Below are positions 1 through 6,990 of a stretch of DNA of 9,709 nucleotides, one piece after another. The DNA is taken from the NCBI GenBank assembly GCA_023387235.1, contig JAEWIJ010000259.1, positions 1-9,709 of the forward strand, read 5' to 3'. Position 1 is the stretch's first letter; each line of letters starts with the position of its first letter. The notes below the pieces were generated by a model, which saw nothing but the letters and a program-made list of their open reading frames with translations, made no database searches and was not told the origin of the DNA. The translations under genes were made by a program, and so were the position numbers. This DNA is from Pseudomonadota bacterium. GTDB lineage: Bacteria > Pseudomonadota > Alphaproteobacteria > Rhizobiales > Hyphomicrobiaceae.

Positions 1-1548
1 GGCCGCGATGATGTGGCGCGCGCCGGTGTCACCCTCGATGGCGAGCAGCTCCGGGAAATAGGCGCGCGCGAAGAGAACGGGATTGCCGCGCTTGCCGAGA
101 TGAACAGGCACGACGATGCCGCGGCCCTCTTTCGGCGAGAAGGCCGAGATCAGGCGATCGAGATGGCGCGCCTCGATGCGCGGCATGTCGCCGAGACTGA
201 CGATCGCGCCGTCCACGTCGTCGGGCAGCGCGGCGATGCCGGTCTTCAGAGATGTACTGAGGCCTTCGGCGAAATCCGGATTGTGCACGATGCGGACGTC
301 GAGGCCCGCGAGTGCGGCTTCGACGGCTGCGGCCTCATGGCCGGTCACCACGATCACCGGAGAGGCGCGGCTTGCGAGTGCCGCCTGCACGGCACGCACG
401 ACGAGGGGCACGCCATCCAGCGTCTCGAGCAGCTTGTTGCGCTGGCCGTAGCGGGTCGAGCGTCCACCCGCGAGGACGATGCCCGCAATGCGCGGCGCAC
501 GGCGCGCGGTATCCATGCTGTCCTCCGCCGAATTGTCATCCGGTGGGATCTCGCGCGGCTGCGGCCGCGTGACGATTTCCTTGAGCAGACCACCGAGGCC
601 CATGGAGGCGACGTCCGCCGATGTAACCGCAATGCCCGCGAGCCGGCGCTCCAGCACCCAGTCGAAACCGTTGATCTTCGGCGAGGCGGCGCAGCTCGGC
701 GCGCCGATGACATCGGTTTCGCCGAGACGGCCGAGCAGCATGAGGTTGCCGGGATCGACCGGCATGCCGAGCCGCTCGATGGTGCCGCCGGCTTCGACCA
801 GGCCTGCGGGAATGACGTCCTGGCGATCGACGATCGCGGATGCCGCGAACACGATAATGGGATCATGTCCCGCCGTCGCCATGCGCGCGATCGCGGCGGC
901 GACGGCTTCCGTCTCGTGCGCGACGACCTCGCTCGTGCCGATCGCGCTGCCGAGCGCTTCGAGGCGCTGCGCGATGGCGCGACGGCGCTTCTCGATGAGG
1001 TTCTTGCGCGTGCCGGCGAGTTGCGTGAGCACGAGCCCCACATTGACCGCACGGAAGGCGCGCACGTGCATGAGGCCGCCCGTCTCGCGCGCCAGCATCT
1101 CGGCCGCGCTCACCACGCTTTCCGGCAGCGCGAATGTGATGACCTTCACCGTCGCCAGCATCTGGCCACGCGCCACGCGCTCGAAAGCCGGCACGGTGGC
1201 GACCGTCAGGCTCTCGTCGATCGCGTTGATCCCGCTGAGACGCGCTGCGTCGATCTCGACGAGGCCGCTCGCATCGGCATAGAGGTTCGCGCGGCCCGTG
1301 AAGGGTTCCGCGACATGCATGGCGCTGCCACTGAGTGCTGCCGCGACGCGCGCCGCTGCTGCGTCCTCGCCGACGTCGCCCGTTTCGAGCAGCGCCGCTG
1401 TGACGTTCGAAATGCCGGCCGCCGCCAGACGCTCGATGTCGTCGGCGCTGAGTACGCGCCCCTTCTTGATCGCGCCCGAGGGCGTCGGGATCGAGTGGGC
1501 GAGAATGGCGCCGGCCGCCTCGCGCAGTGGAACCTGCTCGAACTTCAT
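1..1548 (-). CDS. Molybdopterin-binding / MobA-like nucleotidyltransferase fusion protein (3' end outside window)
   Basis: This 516-codon frame stays open to the left edge, so the C-terminus is missing. I translated it by hand from the ATG at 1548; GAGAAAG lies a few bases upstream as a modest ribosome site. Residues 1 to about 330 resemble the molybdopterin-binding (MoCF/MoeA-like) fold: the start MKFEQVPLREAAGAILAHSI is MoeA-like, and the stretch at 230-320 has VDPGNLMLLGRLG and IGAPSCAASPKINGFDWVLE. Residues about 352-516 form a MobA/MocA-type NTP transferase with the nucleotide loop GIVLAGGRSTRYGQRNKLL (356-374), an LGDMP metal motif (452-456) and GKRGNPVLF (485-493). Such fusions are annotated in Hyphomicrobiales as molybdopterin-binding/glycosyltransferase family 2 protein. 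By family, the likely role is nucleotide attachment to molybdopterin (CMP/GMP type) for molybdenum hydroxylases in the cytoplasm. The exact nucleotide cannot be read from the sequence. It lies 39 bp behind the UxaA-family gene and could share its transcript. Confidence 0.9.
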   Translation of the reverse strand, partial: MKFEQVPLREAAGAILAHSIPTPSGAIKKGRVLSADDIERLAAAGISNVTAALLETGDVGEDAAAARVAAALSGSAMHVAEPFTGRANLYADASGLVEIDAARLSGINAIDESLTVATVPAFERVARGQMLATVKVITFALPESVVSAAEMLARETGGLMHVRAFRAVNVGLVLTQLAGTRKNLIEKRRRAIAQRLEALGSAIGTSEVVAHETEAVAAAIARMATAGHDPIIVFAASAIVDRQDVIPAGLVEAGGTIERLGMPVDPGNLMLLGRLGETDVIGAPSCAASPKINGFDWVLERRLAGIAVTSADVASMGLGGLLKEIVTRPQPREIPPDDNSAEDSMDTARRAPRIAGIVLAGGRSTRYGQRNKLLETLDGVPLVVRAVQAALASRASPVIVVTGHEAAAVEAALAGLDVRIVHNPDFAEGLSTSLKTGIAALPDDVDGAIVSLGDMPRIEARHLDRLISAFSPKEGRGIVVPVHLGKRGNPVLFARAYFPELLAIEGDTGARHIIAA

Positions 1549-1587
1549 CGTGTCTTTCTCACCGCGCGGCGCACGAGGCTCACATCA

Positions 1588-3132
1588 TCACATAGTCGCG
1601 CCGAGAACCCAGGGCACGAATTCGGCATCGCCGTAGCCGAGCAGCTCCGACTTCGATTTCTCACCCGAGGCGACGCGCAGCACATGGCGGAAGATCTCCT
1701 CGCCCTTGGCCTCGATGGTGACGCCGTCGAGGATGTCGCCGCAGTTGATGTCCATGTCGTCGATCATCTGCTGGTAGATCGCGCTGTTCGTCGCGAGCTT
1801 GATCGAGGGCGTGGGCTTGCAGCCATAGGCCGAACCGCGCCCCGTCGTGAAGCAGAGCACGTTGCAGCCGCCCGCCACCTGACCCGTCGCCGCGACCGGA
1901 TCGTACCCGGGCGTATCCATGTAGACGAAGCCTTTGGCCGTGACAGGCTCGGCATAGCGATATACGGCCGTCATGGTGCGCGTGCCGCCCTTGGCCGCGG
2001 CGCCGAGCGATTTCTCGAGGATCGTCGTCAACCCGCCGGCCTTGTTGCCGGGCGAAGGATTGTTGTCCATGGAGCCGTTGTTCTTCGCGCAGTAGTCCTG
2101 CCACCACTTGATGATGTCGACCAGCTTCTCGCCGACTTCGCGCGTCACCGCACGCCGCGTCAGCAAATGCTCGGCGCCGTAGATCTCGGGCGTTTCCGAC
2201 AGCACCGCCGTGCCGCCATGCTCGACGAGCTTGTCGACGGCCGCACCGAGCGCAACGTTCGCCGTGATCCCCGAGTAGCCGTCCGATCCGCCGCACTGGA
2301 GCGCGAGCGTCAGCTCCGATGCGGGAATGCTCTCGCGACGCGCGGCATTCACTTTCGGCAGCATCTCCTTGATGGCCTCGACGCCAGCCGCAACGGTCTT
2401 CTTCGTGCCGCCGACCTCCTGAATGGTGAACGTGCGGAAGGTGTCGCTCTCCTTGATGCCGGTCTGCTCCATGAAGGTCCTGATCTGGAAACCCTCGCAG
2501 CCGAGACCGACCATCACGACGCCACCCATGTTCGGGTTCGCCGCATAACCCCACTGCGTGCGCTTCAAGACCTCATAGCCCTCGCCCTTGAGATCGAGCG
2601 CGCAGCCCGTGCCGTGCACGAGCGGAATGATGCCGTCGATATTGGGAAACTGGTCGAGGATGCCGGATTGCTCGATCTCGCGAGCCATGAAGCGCGCGAC
2701 GCTCGCGGAACAGTTAACGCTGGTGAGCACGCCGATGTAGTTGCGCGTGCCGGCCCTGCCGTTGGCGCGCCGATAGCCCTCGAAGGTCGCGCGCGCTTCG
2801 GGCGGCAGCAACAGCTCTTCCCGCGCGTCCTTGGCAAAAGCGTAGTCGCGATCGAACTCGCCGAACGCGCAGTTGTGCGTGTGGATGTGGCTGCCCGGCG
2901 CAATGCTCTCGGTGGCGAAGCCGATGATCTGGCCGAACTTCAGAACGGGTGCGCCCTTCTCGATGGGGACCGTCGCCATCTTGTGTCCGCGCGGCACGCG
3001 GGCGATGGCGGCAATGCCCTGAGGACGCGCGCCCTGGGCGATCTGGTCGACGGCGACGATCACATTGTCCATGGCGTGGAGACGAAGTGTTCTCGGCTCG
3101 GAACCAGACGTCGCCTTCGGTTGTTCCTGCAT
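1588..3132 (-). CDS. UxaA-family altronate/galactarate-type dehydratase
   Basis: This 514-residue protein matches the usual length of the UxaA/GarD family (about 490-525), which dehydrates sugar acids such as D-altronate or galactarate to 2-keto-3-deoxy acids, with iron-dependent catalysis known for relatives. An N-terminal SAF-type domain (about 17-93) ends in the hallmark GSHIHTHN (80-87). The catalytic part begins with the family signature NGRAGTRNYIGVLTSVNCSA (124-143), followed by PLVHGTGCA (170-178), GLGCEGFQ (209-216), LQCGGSDGYSG (278-288), GSMDNNPSPGNKAGGL (353-368) and FTTGRGSAYGCKPTPSIK (428-445). The start at 3132 has GGAGGG at 3142-3147, nine bases away. A later ATG (residue 21) would cut the RTLRLH strand that normally opens the SAF domain, so I prefer the first. 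The substrate is uncertain: no hexuronate isomerase, reductase or aldolase is visible nearby, and family members with other hydroxy acids are possible. A promoter may lie in the AT-rich stretch upstream. Confidence 0.93.
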   Translation of the reverse strand: MQEQPKATSGSEPRTLRLHAMDNVIVAVDQIAQGARPQGIAAIARVPRGHKMATVPIEKGAPVLKFGQIIGFATESIAPGSHIHTHNCAFGEFDRDYAFAKDAREELLLPPEARATFEGYRRANGRAGTRNYIGVLTSVNCSASVARFMAREIEQSGILDQFPNIDGIIPLVHGTGCALDLKGEGYEVLKRTQWGYAANPNMGGVVMVGLGCEGFQIRTFMEQTGIKESDTFRTFTIQEVGGTKKTVAAGVEAIKEMLPKVNAARRESIPASELTLALQCGGSDGYSGITANVALGAAVDKLVEHGGTAVLSETPEIYGAEHLLTRRAVTREVGEKLVDIIKWWQDYCAKNNGSMDNNPSPGNKAGGLTTILEKSLGAAAKGGTRTMTAVYRYAEPVTAKGFVYMDTPGYDPVAATGQVAGGCNVLCFTTGRGSAYGCKPTPSIKLATNSAIYQQMIDDMDINCGDILDGVTIEAKGEEIFRHVLRVASGEKSKSELLGYGDAEFVPWVLGATM

Positions 3133-3429
3133 CGGGCGCGGCCCTCCAGTTCGTTAATTTAGGATTGTTCTTAGTTCATATTCAGCGCGCACCGAGCCGC
3201 CAGGTCAATCGTCTCATCACCTACTTTCACGTGTTTGCTCGCGCTGCCTCAACTCGATTCACGCGCGCGTGAGCCCCCCTGGTCGGGAAAAGGACCTGCT
3301 CCATATACGGGTACAGCAGGACCGCAAAGCCGGTCTGGCTGGCCTCTGAGGGCTCGATCCCGATGGGGCAGTGAGCAACCTCAGAAAGAGAGAATTCCCG
3401 GTCAATCGGGGATGAAACGGAGAAAAGCT
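3133..3429. other. Divergent intergenic region between UxaA-family gene and small secreted protein
   Basis: About 297 bases without a supported gene. The left third (3150-3240) is AT-richer and probably carries the minus-strand promoter. The right part shows short inverted repeats: CCTGCT 3295-3300 with AGCAGG 3315-3320 (14-base loop), and GACCG 3320-3324 with CGGTC 3331-3335 (6-base loop). These could fold in a leader transcript of the small plus-strand gene, but both stems are short. I could not identify a convincing plus-strand promoter. A longer in-frame start for the downstream gene exists at 3412. Confidence 0.4.
3178..3208 (-). promoter_or_regulatory. Possible promoter of the UxaA-family gene
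   Basis: On the minus strand TTGACC (3208-3203) fits a -35 box. GAATAT (3183-3178) is a poor -10 candidate, with a long 19-bp spacer. The surrounding 3150-3190 is clearly AT-richer than the rest of the window, and the site lies 46 bases upstream of the ATG at 3132. The match is weak and rests on inspection only. Confidence 0.2.
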
Positions 3430-3666
3430 ATGAAGACGATCCTGAGCACCCTTGTCGCAGTTGGCGTTCTTGCCGGTGTCGCAAACGCCCAGACATACGA
3501 TCCTTTCAGGGACCCGAGCCTGGCGCTGCCGCGCTCCGAGGTGATCAGCGGTGACGACTTCCGTCAGGCGCTGCCGCGTTCGGAGCCCACCAGCGGCGAC
3601 CAGTTCCGTCAGGCCCTCCCGCACACCGAGGAGATCTTCCCTGACATCACGATCGCGACGCCTTAA
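3430..3666 (+). CDS. Small secreted protein with a 15-residue tandem repeat, unknown function
   Basis: The 78-residue product starts MKTILSTLVAVGVLAG and has a classic Sec signal peptide: a lysine, a hydrophobic core and an ANA-QT cleavage site after residue 20. The mature ~58 residues are polar and contain a tandem repeat, LPRSEVISGDDFRQA (33-47) then LPRSEPTSGDQFRQA (48-62), followed by a decayed third start LPHTEEI (63-69). GGAG at 3419-3422 lies seven bases before the ATG at 3430. An in-frame ATG at 3412 would add MKRRKA; it also has a G-rich stretch upstream, so the start is not settled. The protein is probably exported to the periplasm or outside. There are no cysteines, no lipobox and no transmembrane segment after cleavage. 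I do not recognise the family. The gene is monocistronic, ended by a strong terminator, which favours a real gene over a chance frame. Confidence 0.8.
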   Translation: MKTILSTLVAVGVLAGVANAQTYDPFRDPSLALPRSEVISGDDFRQALPRSEPTSGDQFRQALPHTEEIFPDITIATP

Positions 3667-3696
3667 TCGTCCGATCGAAGGTCAGTTCTCTAAACG

Positions 3697-3730
3697 CAGC
3701 GGCCCGGGATCACCGGGCCGCTGTATTTTT
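3697..3730 (+). terminator. Rho-independent terminator of the small secreted protein gene
   Basis: An 11-bp GC-rich stem (CAGCGGCCCGG 3697-3707 pairing with CCGGGCCGCTG 3713-3723) with a 5-base loop GATCA is followed by TATTTTT (3724-3730). It starts 30 bases after the stop codon of the secreted protein gene. On the minus strand the stem is followed only by GCGTTTAGAG, so it should act mainly on plus-strand transcripts. Confidence 0.92.
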
Positions 3731-3752
3731 GCGTGGAGGCTTTGTCGGAGGA

Positions 3753-4001
3753 TCAGGCGCGGCGATCGCGCGGCCCGGACATGCGGCGGCGAAGTTTCGG
3801 CAGAGCCGGTCCGGGCGGGACATGGCGCATGGGGCCGGCGGACGCGCGCCACGCCGCGAGGCCGGCCATCATCAGCGCCGCGAGCAGCAGCACCGTCATG
3901 ACGGCGGCTGCCCGGGGGTGAGAGGCAAGGTTCGCGCCACCGGGGCCGAGAATGCTGCCCGTGGTCACGGCTGCGAATACAATCTGTAGTGTTCCATCCA
4001 T
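3753..4001 (-). CDS. Putative small membrane protein, unknown function
   Basis: From the ATG at 4001 the frame gives 82 residues. AGGTGA lies five bases upstream of this ATG, which makes it a better start than the ATG at 4034, 11 codons earlier. A weak hydrophobic stretch near residues 4-20 is followed by a clear transmembrane segment at about 31-51 (AAAVMTVLLLAALMMAGLAA, then W). The C-terminus is basic and proline-rich and ends RRRMSGPRDRRA, which suggests a cytoplasmic tail. I do not recognise a family. Support comes from the ribosome site, the hydrophobic segment and its placement: it is convergent with the secreted protein gene across a terminator and divergent from the ligase gene. A chance frame in GC-rich DNA remains possible, and frames on the other strand across this stretch have no comparable start signals. 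Confidence 0.5.
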   Translation of the reverse strand: MDGTLQIVFAAVTTGSILGPGGANLASHPRAAAVMTVLLLAALMMAGLAAWRASAGPMRHVPPGPALPKLRRRMSGPRDRRA

Positions 4002-4248
4002 GGCGGTCACCTGTCGCGGCTTAACTGGTGCCAAGAAATGAAAAGCATTGTTGGCTTTTCGCGACGGAAAATAAGCTTTTCTTTAAGGGGAGCCGAGCGC
4101 GTTCGTGCAGCAAGGTTGCCAAATGGTTGCAGCAATCGAACAGGCCGGGCATCTTCCGCCGGCCGGACGACGGTAGCGTCGTCAGGTCCAAGCCGACAGC
4201 CAGGTCCAAGCCGGCAATCCTAGAAAGCCAGTCCGAGGGGAGCGCACC
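4002..4248. promoter_or_regulatory. Divergent control region upstream of the ligase-like gene
   Basis: This is the most AT-rich stretch of the window at 4021-4090, and it is flanked by divergent genes, so both promoters probably lie here. I could not fix a -35/-10 pair. Structure visible: GAAAAGC 4040-4046 faces GCTTTTC 4054-4060 as a perfect 7-bp inverted repeat, and a further AGCTTTTC follows at 4074-4081. GGCCGG 4143-4148 can pair with CCGGCC 4159-4164. GACGACG 4166-4172 and CGTCGTC 4177-4183 form a 7-bp stem with a GTAG tetraloop. An 18-bp unit starting CAGGTCCAAGCCG is duplicated in tandem at 4183-4200 and 4201-4218. The last two lie in the probable ligase leader. Confidence 0.45.
4183..4218 (+). 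repeat. 18-bp tandem duplication in the ligase leader
   Basis: Positions 4183-4200 (CAGGTCCAAGCCGACAGC) and 4201-4218 (CAGGTCCAAGCCGGCAAT) match at 15 of 18 positions, with the first 13 identical. The second copy ends 19 bases before the ribosome site at 4237-4242. Confidence 0.75.
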
Positions 4249-5496
4249 GTGACCAACGAGTTCCTAGATCATCTGGAGACGCGCGAGCCGGACGTGCGCG
4301 AGCGCTCCCAGTTCGCGCTCCTGCCGGACCTCGTGCGCAAGGCAATGGGCGCGCCAGGATGGGCCGCGCATCTTGCGAGCGTGGACCCGGCCGCCGTCAC
4401 CTCGCGGGAAGCGCTCGCGAAGCTGCCGCTCCTGCGCAAGAACGCGCTTCACGGGCTTCAGGTCGCCCGCCCGCCTTTCGGCGGCTTCAACGTCGCGAGC
4501 GGCACGGGCATCGGCCGCATCTTCATGTCGCCGGGCCCCATCTTCGAACCCGAAGGCCTCGGCGCGGACTGGTGGCGATCCGCGCGCGCGCTCTTTGCGG
4601 CGGGCGTGCGCTCCAGCGACATCATCCACAATACCTTCGCCTATCACCTGACGCCCGGCGGCTGGCTGCTCGATGCGGGCGCCCGCGCACTCGGCTGCAC
4701 CGTGATCGCCGCCGGTCCCGGCAATACAGAGCAGCAGCTTGAAGCCATCCAGCATCTGAAGCCGACGGTGTATGTCGGCGTACCGGACTACCTGAAGATC
4801 CTGCTCGACAAGGCGGCCGAAGCCGGCAAGGACGCGTCGTCCATCAAGCGCGCGCTCGTCTCGGGCGGCGCGCTCTTTCCCTCGCTGCGCGCCGAGTACG
4901 CCAATCGCGGCATCGCCGTGCTCCAGGCCTACGCCATCGCGGATGTCGGCAATGTCGCCTACGAGAGCGCGGGGCCCGATGGCGCCGTCGAAGGCATGAT
5001 CGTCGACGAAGGCGTCATCGTCGAGATCGTGCGTCCGGGTACGGGCGACCCTGTGCCCGAGGGCGAGGTCGGCGAGGTCGTGGTGACGGCCTTCAACCGC
5101 GACTATCCCATGATCCGCCTTGCGACCGGCGATCTCTCCGCGGTGCTGCCCGGCCGCTCGCCGTGCGGGCGCACGAACACGCGCATTCGCGGCTGGCTCG
5201 GTCGCGCCGACCAGACGACGAAGGTCAAGGGCATGTTCGTTCATCCTGAGCAGGTGGCCGAGGTGGCGAAGCGCTTTCCCGAGCTCGGCCGCGTGCGCCT
5301 CGTCGTGACGCGCGCCGGCGAGCAGGATGTCATGACGCTGAAGGCCGAGAGCCCGGCCGCGGATGCCGCCCTCGTCGCGCGCCTCGGCGATGCCGTGCAG
5401 CAGGCGACCAAGCTCAAGTCGGCCGTCGAGATCGTGGCGCCGGGTACGCTGCCGAACGATGGCAAGATCATCGCCGACGATCGCAGCTATTCGTGA
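4249..5496 (+). CDS. PaaK-like adenylate-forming (phenylacetate-CoA ligase family) protein
   Basis: 415 residues, close to the ~430 of phenylacetate-CoA ligases, which activate a carboxylic acid with ATP and join it to coenzyme A in the cytoplasm. GTG start at 4249 with GGGGAG at 4237-4242, six bases away. Family landmarks in order: VASGTGIGRIFMSPG (82-96) at the ATP-loop position, HNTFAYHLTPGGW (127-139), VGVPDYLKILLDKA (176-189), ALVSGGALFPSLR (202-214), AYAIADVG (227-234), LATGD (291-295), IRGWLGRADQTTKVKGMFVHPEQV (near 313-336) and the C-terminal PNDGKII with Lys406. The ATP loop departs from the usual SSGTTGKPT, and the usual YG-T/S-E motif reads YAIAD, although TGD, the GRAD hinge and the C-terminal lysine are kept. 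The substrate is unknown; aromatic or other organic acids are plausible, and it may instead be a specialised adenylating enzyme. It is transcribed towards the thiolase gene, with a repeat between them. Confidence 0.87.
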   Translation: MTNEFLDHLETREPDVRERSQFALLPDLVRKAMGAPGWAAHLASVDPAAVTSREALAKLPLLRKNALHGLQVARPPFGGFNVASGTGIGRIFMSPGPIFEPEGLGADWWRSARALFAAGVRSSDIIHNTFAYHLTPGGWLLDAGARALGCTVIAAGPGNTEQQLEAIQHLKPTVYVGVPDYLKILLDKAAEAGKDASSIKRALVSGGALFPSLRAEYANRGIAVLQAYAIADVGNVAYESAGPDGAVEGMIVDEGVIVEIVRPGTGDPVPEGEVGEVVVTAFNRDYPMIRLATGDLSAVLPGRSPCGRTNTRIRGWLGRADQTTKVKGMFVHPEQVAEVAKRFPELGRVRLVVTRAGEQDVMTLKAESPAADAALVARLGDAVQQATKLKSAVEIVAPGTLPNDGKIIADDRSYS

Positions 5497-5759
5497 TTTT
5501 CTTTGCCGCGGGCTGCTGGGAAGAGGTGCTTCGCAACCAAATGGTGGTGCCATGCCCGCGGCGGCCATGCGGACAGCGCCTGCATGTTGCACCGCTCTTC
5601 CCCCTCTCCCCGCCCTTGCGGGGTGAGGGTCGGGGTGCGGGGCGGCGGCAAACGCCAACGTCAGCAAGTGGCGCCGCCCCTCATCCTAACCTTCTCCCCG
5701 TATAGGACGGGGAGAAGGGACAGGGGCGTGTGCTTGGGGAGCGTCGCGCTAAAAAAACC
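5497..5759. other. Convergent intergenic region holding the first copy of the three-stem repeat
   Basis: No gene is supported in these 263 bases. Between the stop at 5496 and the repeat, GCCGCGGG 5505-5512 can pair with CCCGCGGC 5555-5562 over a 42-base loop, a weak candidate for a transcript end of the ligase gene. The repeat occupies 5602-5718. On the minus strand a run of seven T (5757-5751) follows the thiolase stop almost directly, but I see no convincing stem immediately before it, so it is not a standard terminator. Confidence 0.6.
5602..5718 (+). repeat. Three-hairpin intergenic repeat, copy 1
   Basis: Three inverted repeats in a row. Stem 1 is CCCTCTCCCCGC 5602-5613 with GCGGGGTGAGGG 5618-5629 (one mismatch, 4-base loop). 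Stem 2 has a perfect core, GGGGCGGCG 5639-5647 with CGCCGCCCC 5672-5680, and imperfect flanking pairing. Stem 3 is CCTTCTCCCCG 5690-5700 with CGGGGAGAAGG 5708-5718 (perfect 11 bp, 7-base loop). Between convergent genes it could stop or stabilise transcripts from both sides. It shares a 27-base identical stretch (5674-5700) with copy 2. It resembles widespread palindromic intergenic repeats of Rhizobiales; the precise family name is not established here. Confidence 0.88.
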
Positions 5760-6962
5760 TCAAGCCCGCTCGATCACCATCGCGATGCCTTGGCCGACGC
5801 CGATGCACATGGAGACGAGCGCGTACTTGCCACCCGTGCGCTGAAGCTGGCGCGCAGCCGTGAGCGCGATCCGTCCGCCAGAGGCGCCGAGCGGATGGCC
5901 GATGGCGATCGCGCCGCCGTTCGGGTTCACGCGGCTGTCCTTGAAGTCGACGTCGAGGCCCTTCAGGCACGACAGCACCTGCGCCGCGAACGCCTCGTTG
6001 ATCTCGATGACATCCATGTCCTTGATGTCGAGCCCCGCGCGCTCGAGCGCCTTCTTGGCCGCCGGCACGGGACCAAAACCCATGGTGCGCGGCGGTACGC
6101 CTGCGACGCCCGACGAGACAATGCGCGCGATCGGCTTGGCACCCGCCTTGTCGCCCGCCTTGCGGCTCGCGAGCACCAGCGCCACCGCACCATCGTTGAT
6201 GCCGGACGCATTGCCCGCCGTCGTGACGCCGCCCTCGTAAAGCGGACGCAGCTTCTTCAAACCGTCGAGCGTGGTCTCCGGACGCGGATGCTCGTCCTCG
6301 GCGATGACGACATCGGGCTTGCCACGCGCGCCGGGAATGGTGATCGAGCTGATCTCGCCCGTGAAGAAGCCATCGGCCTTGGCCTTGGCGTAGGACTGCT
6401 GCGACCTGATCGCGTAGGCGTCGCAGTCCTCGCGTGCGATCTGGAAGTCGCGGGCGAGGTTGTCGGCCGTCTCCGGCATGGTGTCGGCGCCAAACTGCTT
6501 CTCGAGCTGCTTGTTCGGGAAGCGCGCACCGATCGCGCTGTCGAATACCTTGAAGTCCTTGCCGAAGGCCTGCTCGCTCTTGCCGACGACGAACGGCGCG
6601 CGCGTCATGCTCTCGACGCCGCCGGCGACGAACACATCGCCCTCGCCGCAGGTGATGGCGTGCGCGGACGAGATGATGGCATTGAGACCCGAGCCGCAGT
6701 TGCGCTGGTAGACGGCGCCGGGCACGTCGATCGGCAGGCCGGCGAGCAGGATCGCATGGCGTGCGATGCAGCGGCTGTCCTCGCCCGCCTGGCTCGCGCA
6801 GCCGACGTTGACGTCGTCGATGGCTTCGGCGGCGAAGGGCGAACGGCCGACGACCTCCTTGATGACGCTCGCGAGCATGTCGTCCGGGCGGACCTTCGAA
6901 AGGCTGCCGGCGTGACGGCCGAACGGCGTGCGCGCTCCGTCGTAGATGTAGGCATCGAGCAT
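5760..6962 (-). CDS. Thiolase, PcaF-like (3-oxoadipyl-CoA thiolase / acetyl-CoA acyltransferase)
   Basis: 400 residues, the standard length of degradative thiolases, which cleave 3-oxoacyl-CoA with CoA to acetyl-CoA and a shortened acyl-CoA. The start MLDAYIYDGARTPFGR at 6962 is set by AAGGAG (6974-6969) six bases upstream and by the family N-terminus; the longer frame to 7112 runs into the permease gene and is discarded. The nucleophile is Cys89 in YQRNCGSGLNAI (85-96). Other landmarks are GGVESMTRAPFVVGK, MPETADN, EINEAFAAQ, the catalytic histidine in NGGAIAIGHPLGASGGR, and the second catalytic cysteine in SMCIGVGQG. The segment GCASQAGEDSRCIAR (54-68) and the whole layout resemble PcaF/PaaJ 3-oxoadipyl-CoA thiolases, which points to aromatic-acid breakdown, but general acetyl-CoA acyltransferases look similar and no other pca/paa gene is in view. 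It lies 70 bp behind the permease gene, on the same strand. Confidence 0.95.
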   Translation of the reverse strand: MLDAYIYDGARTPFGRHAGSLSKVRPDDMLASVIKEVVGRSPFAAEAIDDVNVGCASQAGEDSRCIARHAILLAGLPIDVPGAVYQRNCGSGLNAIISSAHAITCGEGDVFVAGGVESMTRAPFVVGKSEQAFGKDFKVFDSAIGARFPNKQLEKQFGADTMPETADNLARDFQIAREDCDAYAIRSQQSYAKAKADGFFTGEISSITIPGARGKPDVVIAEDEHPRPETTLDGLKKLRPLYEGGVTTAGNASGINDGAVALVLASRKAGDKAGAKPIARIVSSGVAGVPPRTMGFGPVPAAKKALERAGLDIKDMDVIEINEAFAAQVLSCLKGLDVDFKDSRVNPNGGAIAIGHPLGASGGRIALTAARQLQRTGGKYALVSMCIGVGQGIAMVIERA

Positions 6963-6990
6963 ATGCGTCTCCTTCCCTGGAACCTCGGAT

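Noticed and set aside
13..3162. A 1049-codon open frame on the plus strand
   Set aside because: It runs exactly opposite the UxaA-family gene and the MocA-like fusion, which share one frame. The translation is rich in R, A, D, H and G without any recognisable domain, typical of the antisense of GC-rich coding DNA.
3235..3429. Longer start of the secreted protein at 3235
   Set aside because: The extra 65 residues would bury the signal peptide in the interior of the protein and lack any ribosome site support.
3729..3989. Small plus-strand frames opposite the putative membrane protein
   Set aside because: They lack ribosome sites and hydrophobic or domain features, begin within or just after the terminator, and are compositionally like shadows.
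4264..5667. 467-codon minus-strand frame opposite the ligase gene
   Set aside because: Shadow of the PaaK-like coding strand; its start lies in the intergenic repeat, and the translation begins with repeat-derived sequence.
5602..5718. CRISPR array or transposon ends
   Set aside because: The palindromes differ from each other and are not regularly spaced repeats with unique spacers. No transposase, terminal inverted repeats or target duplication is visible.
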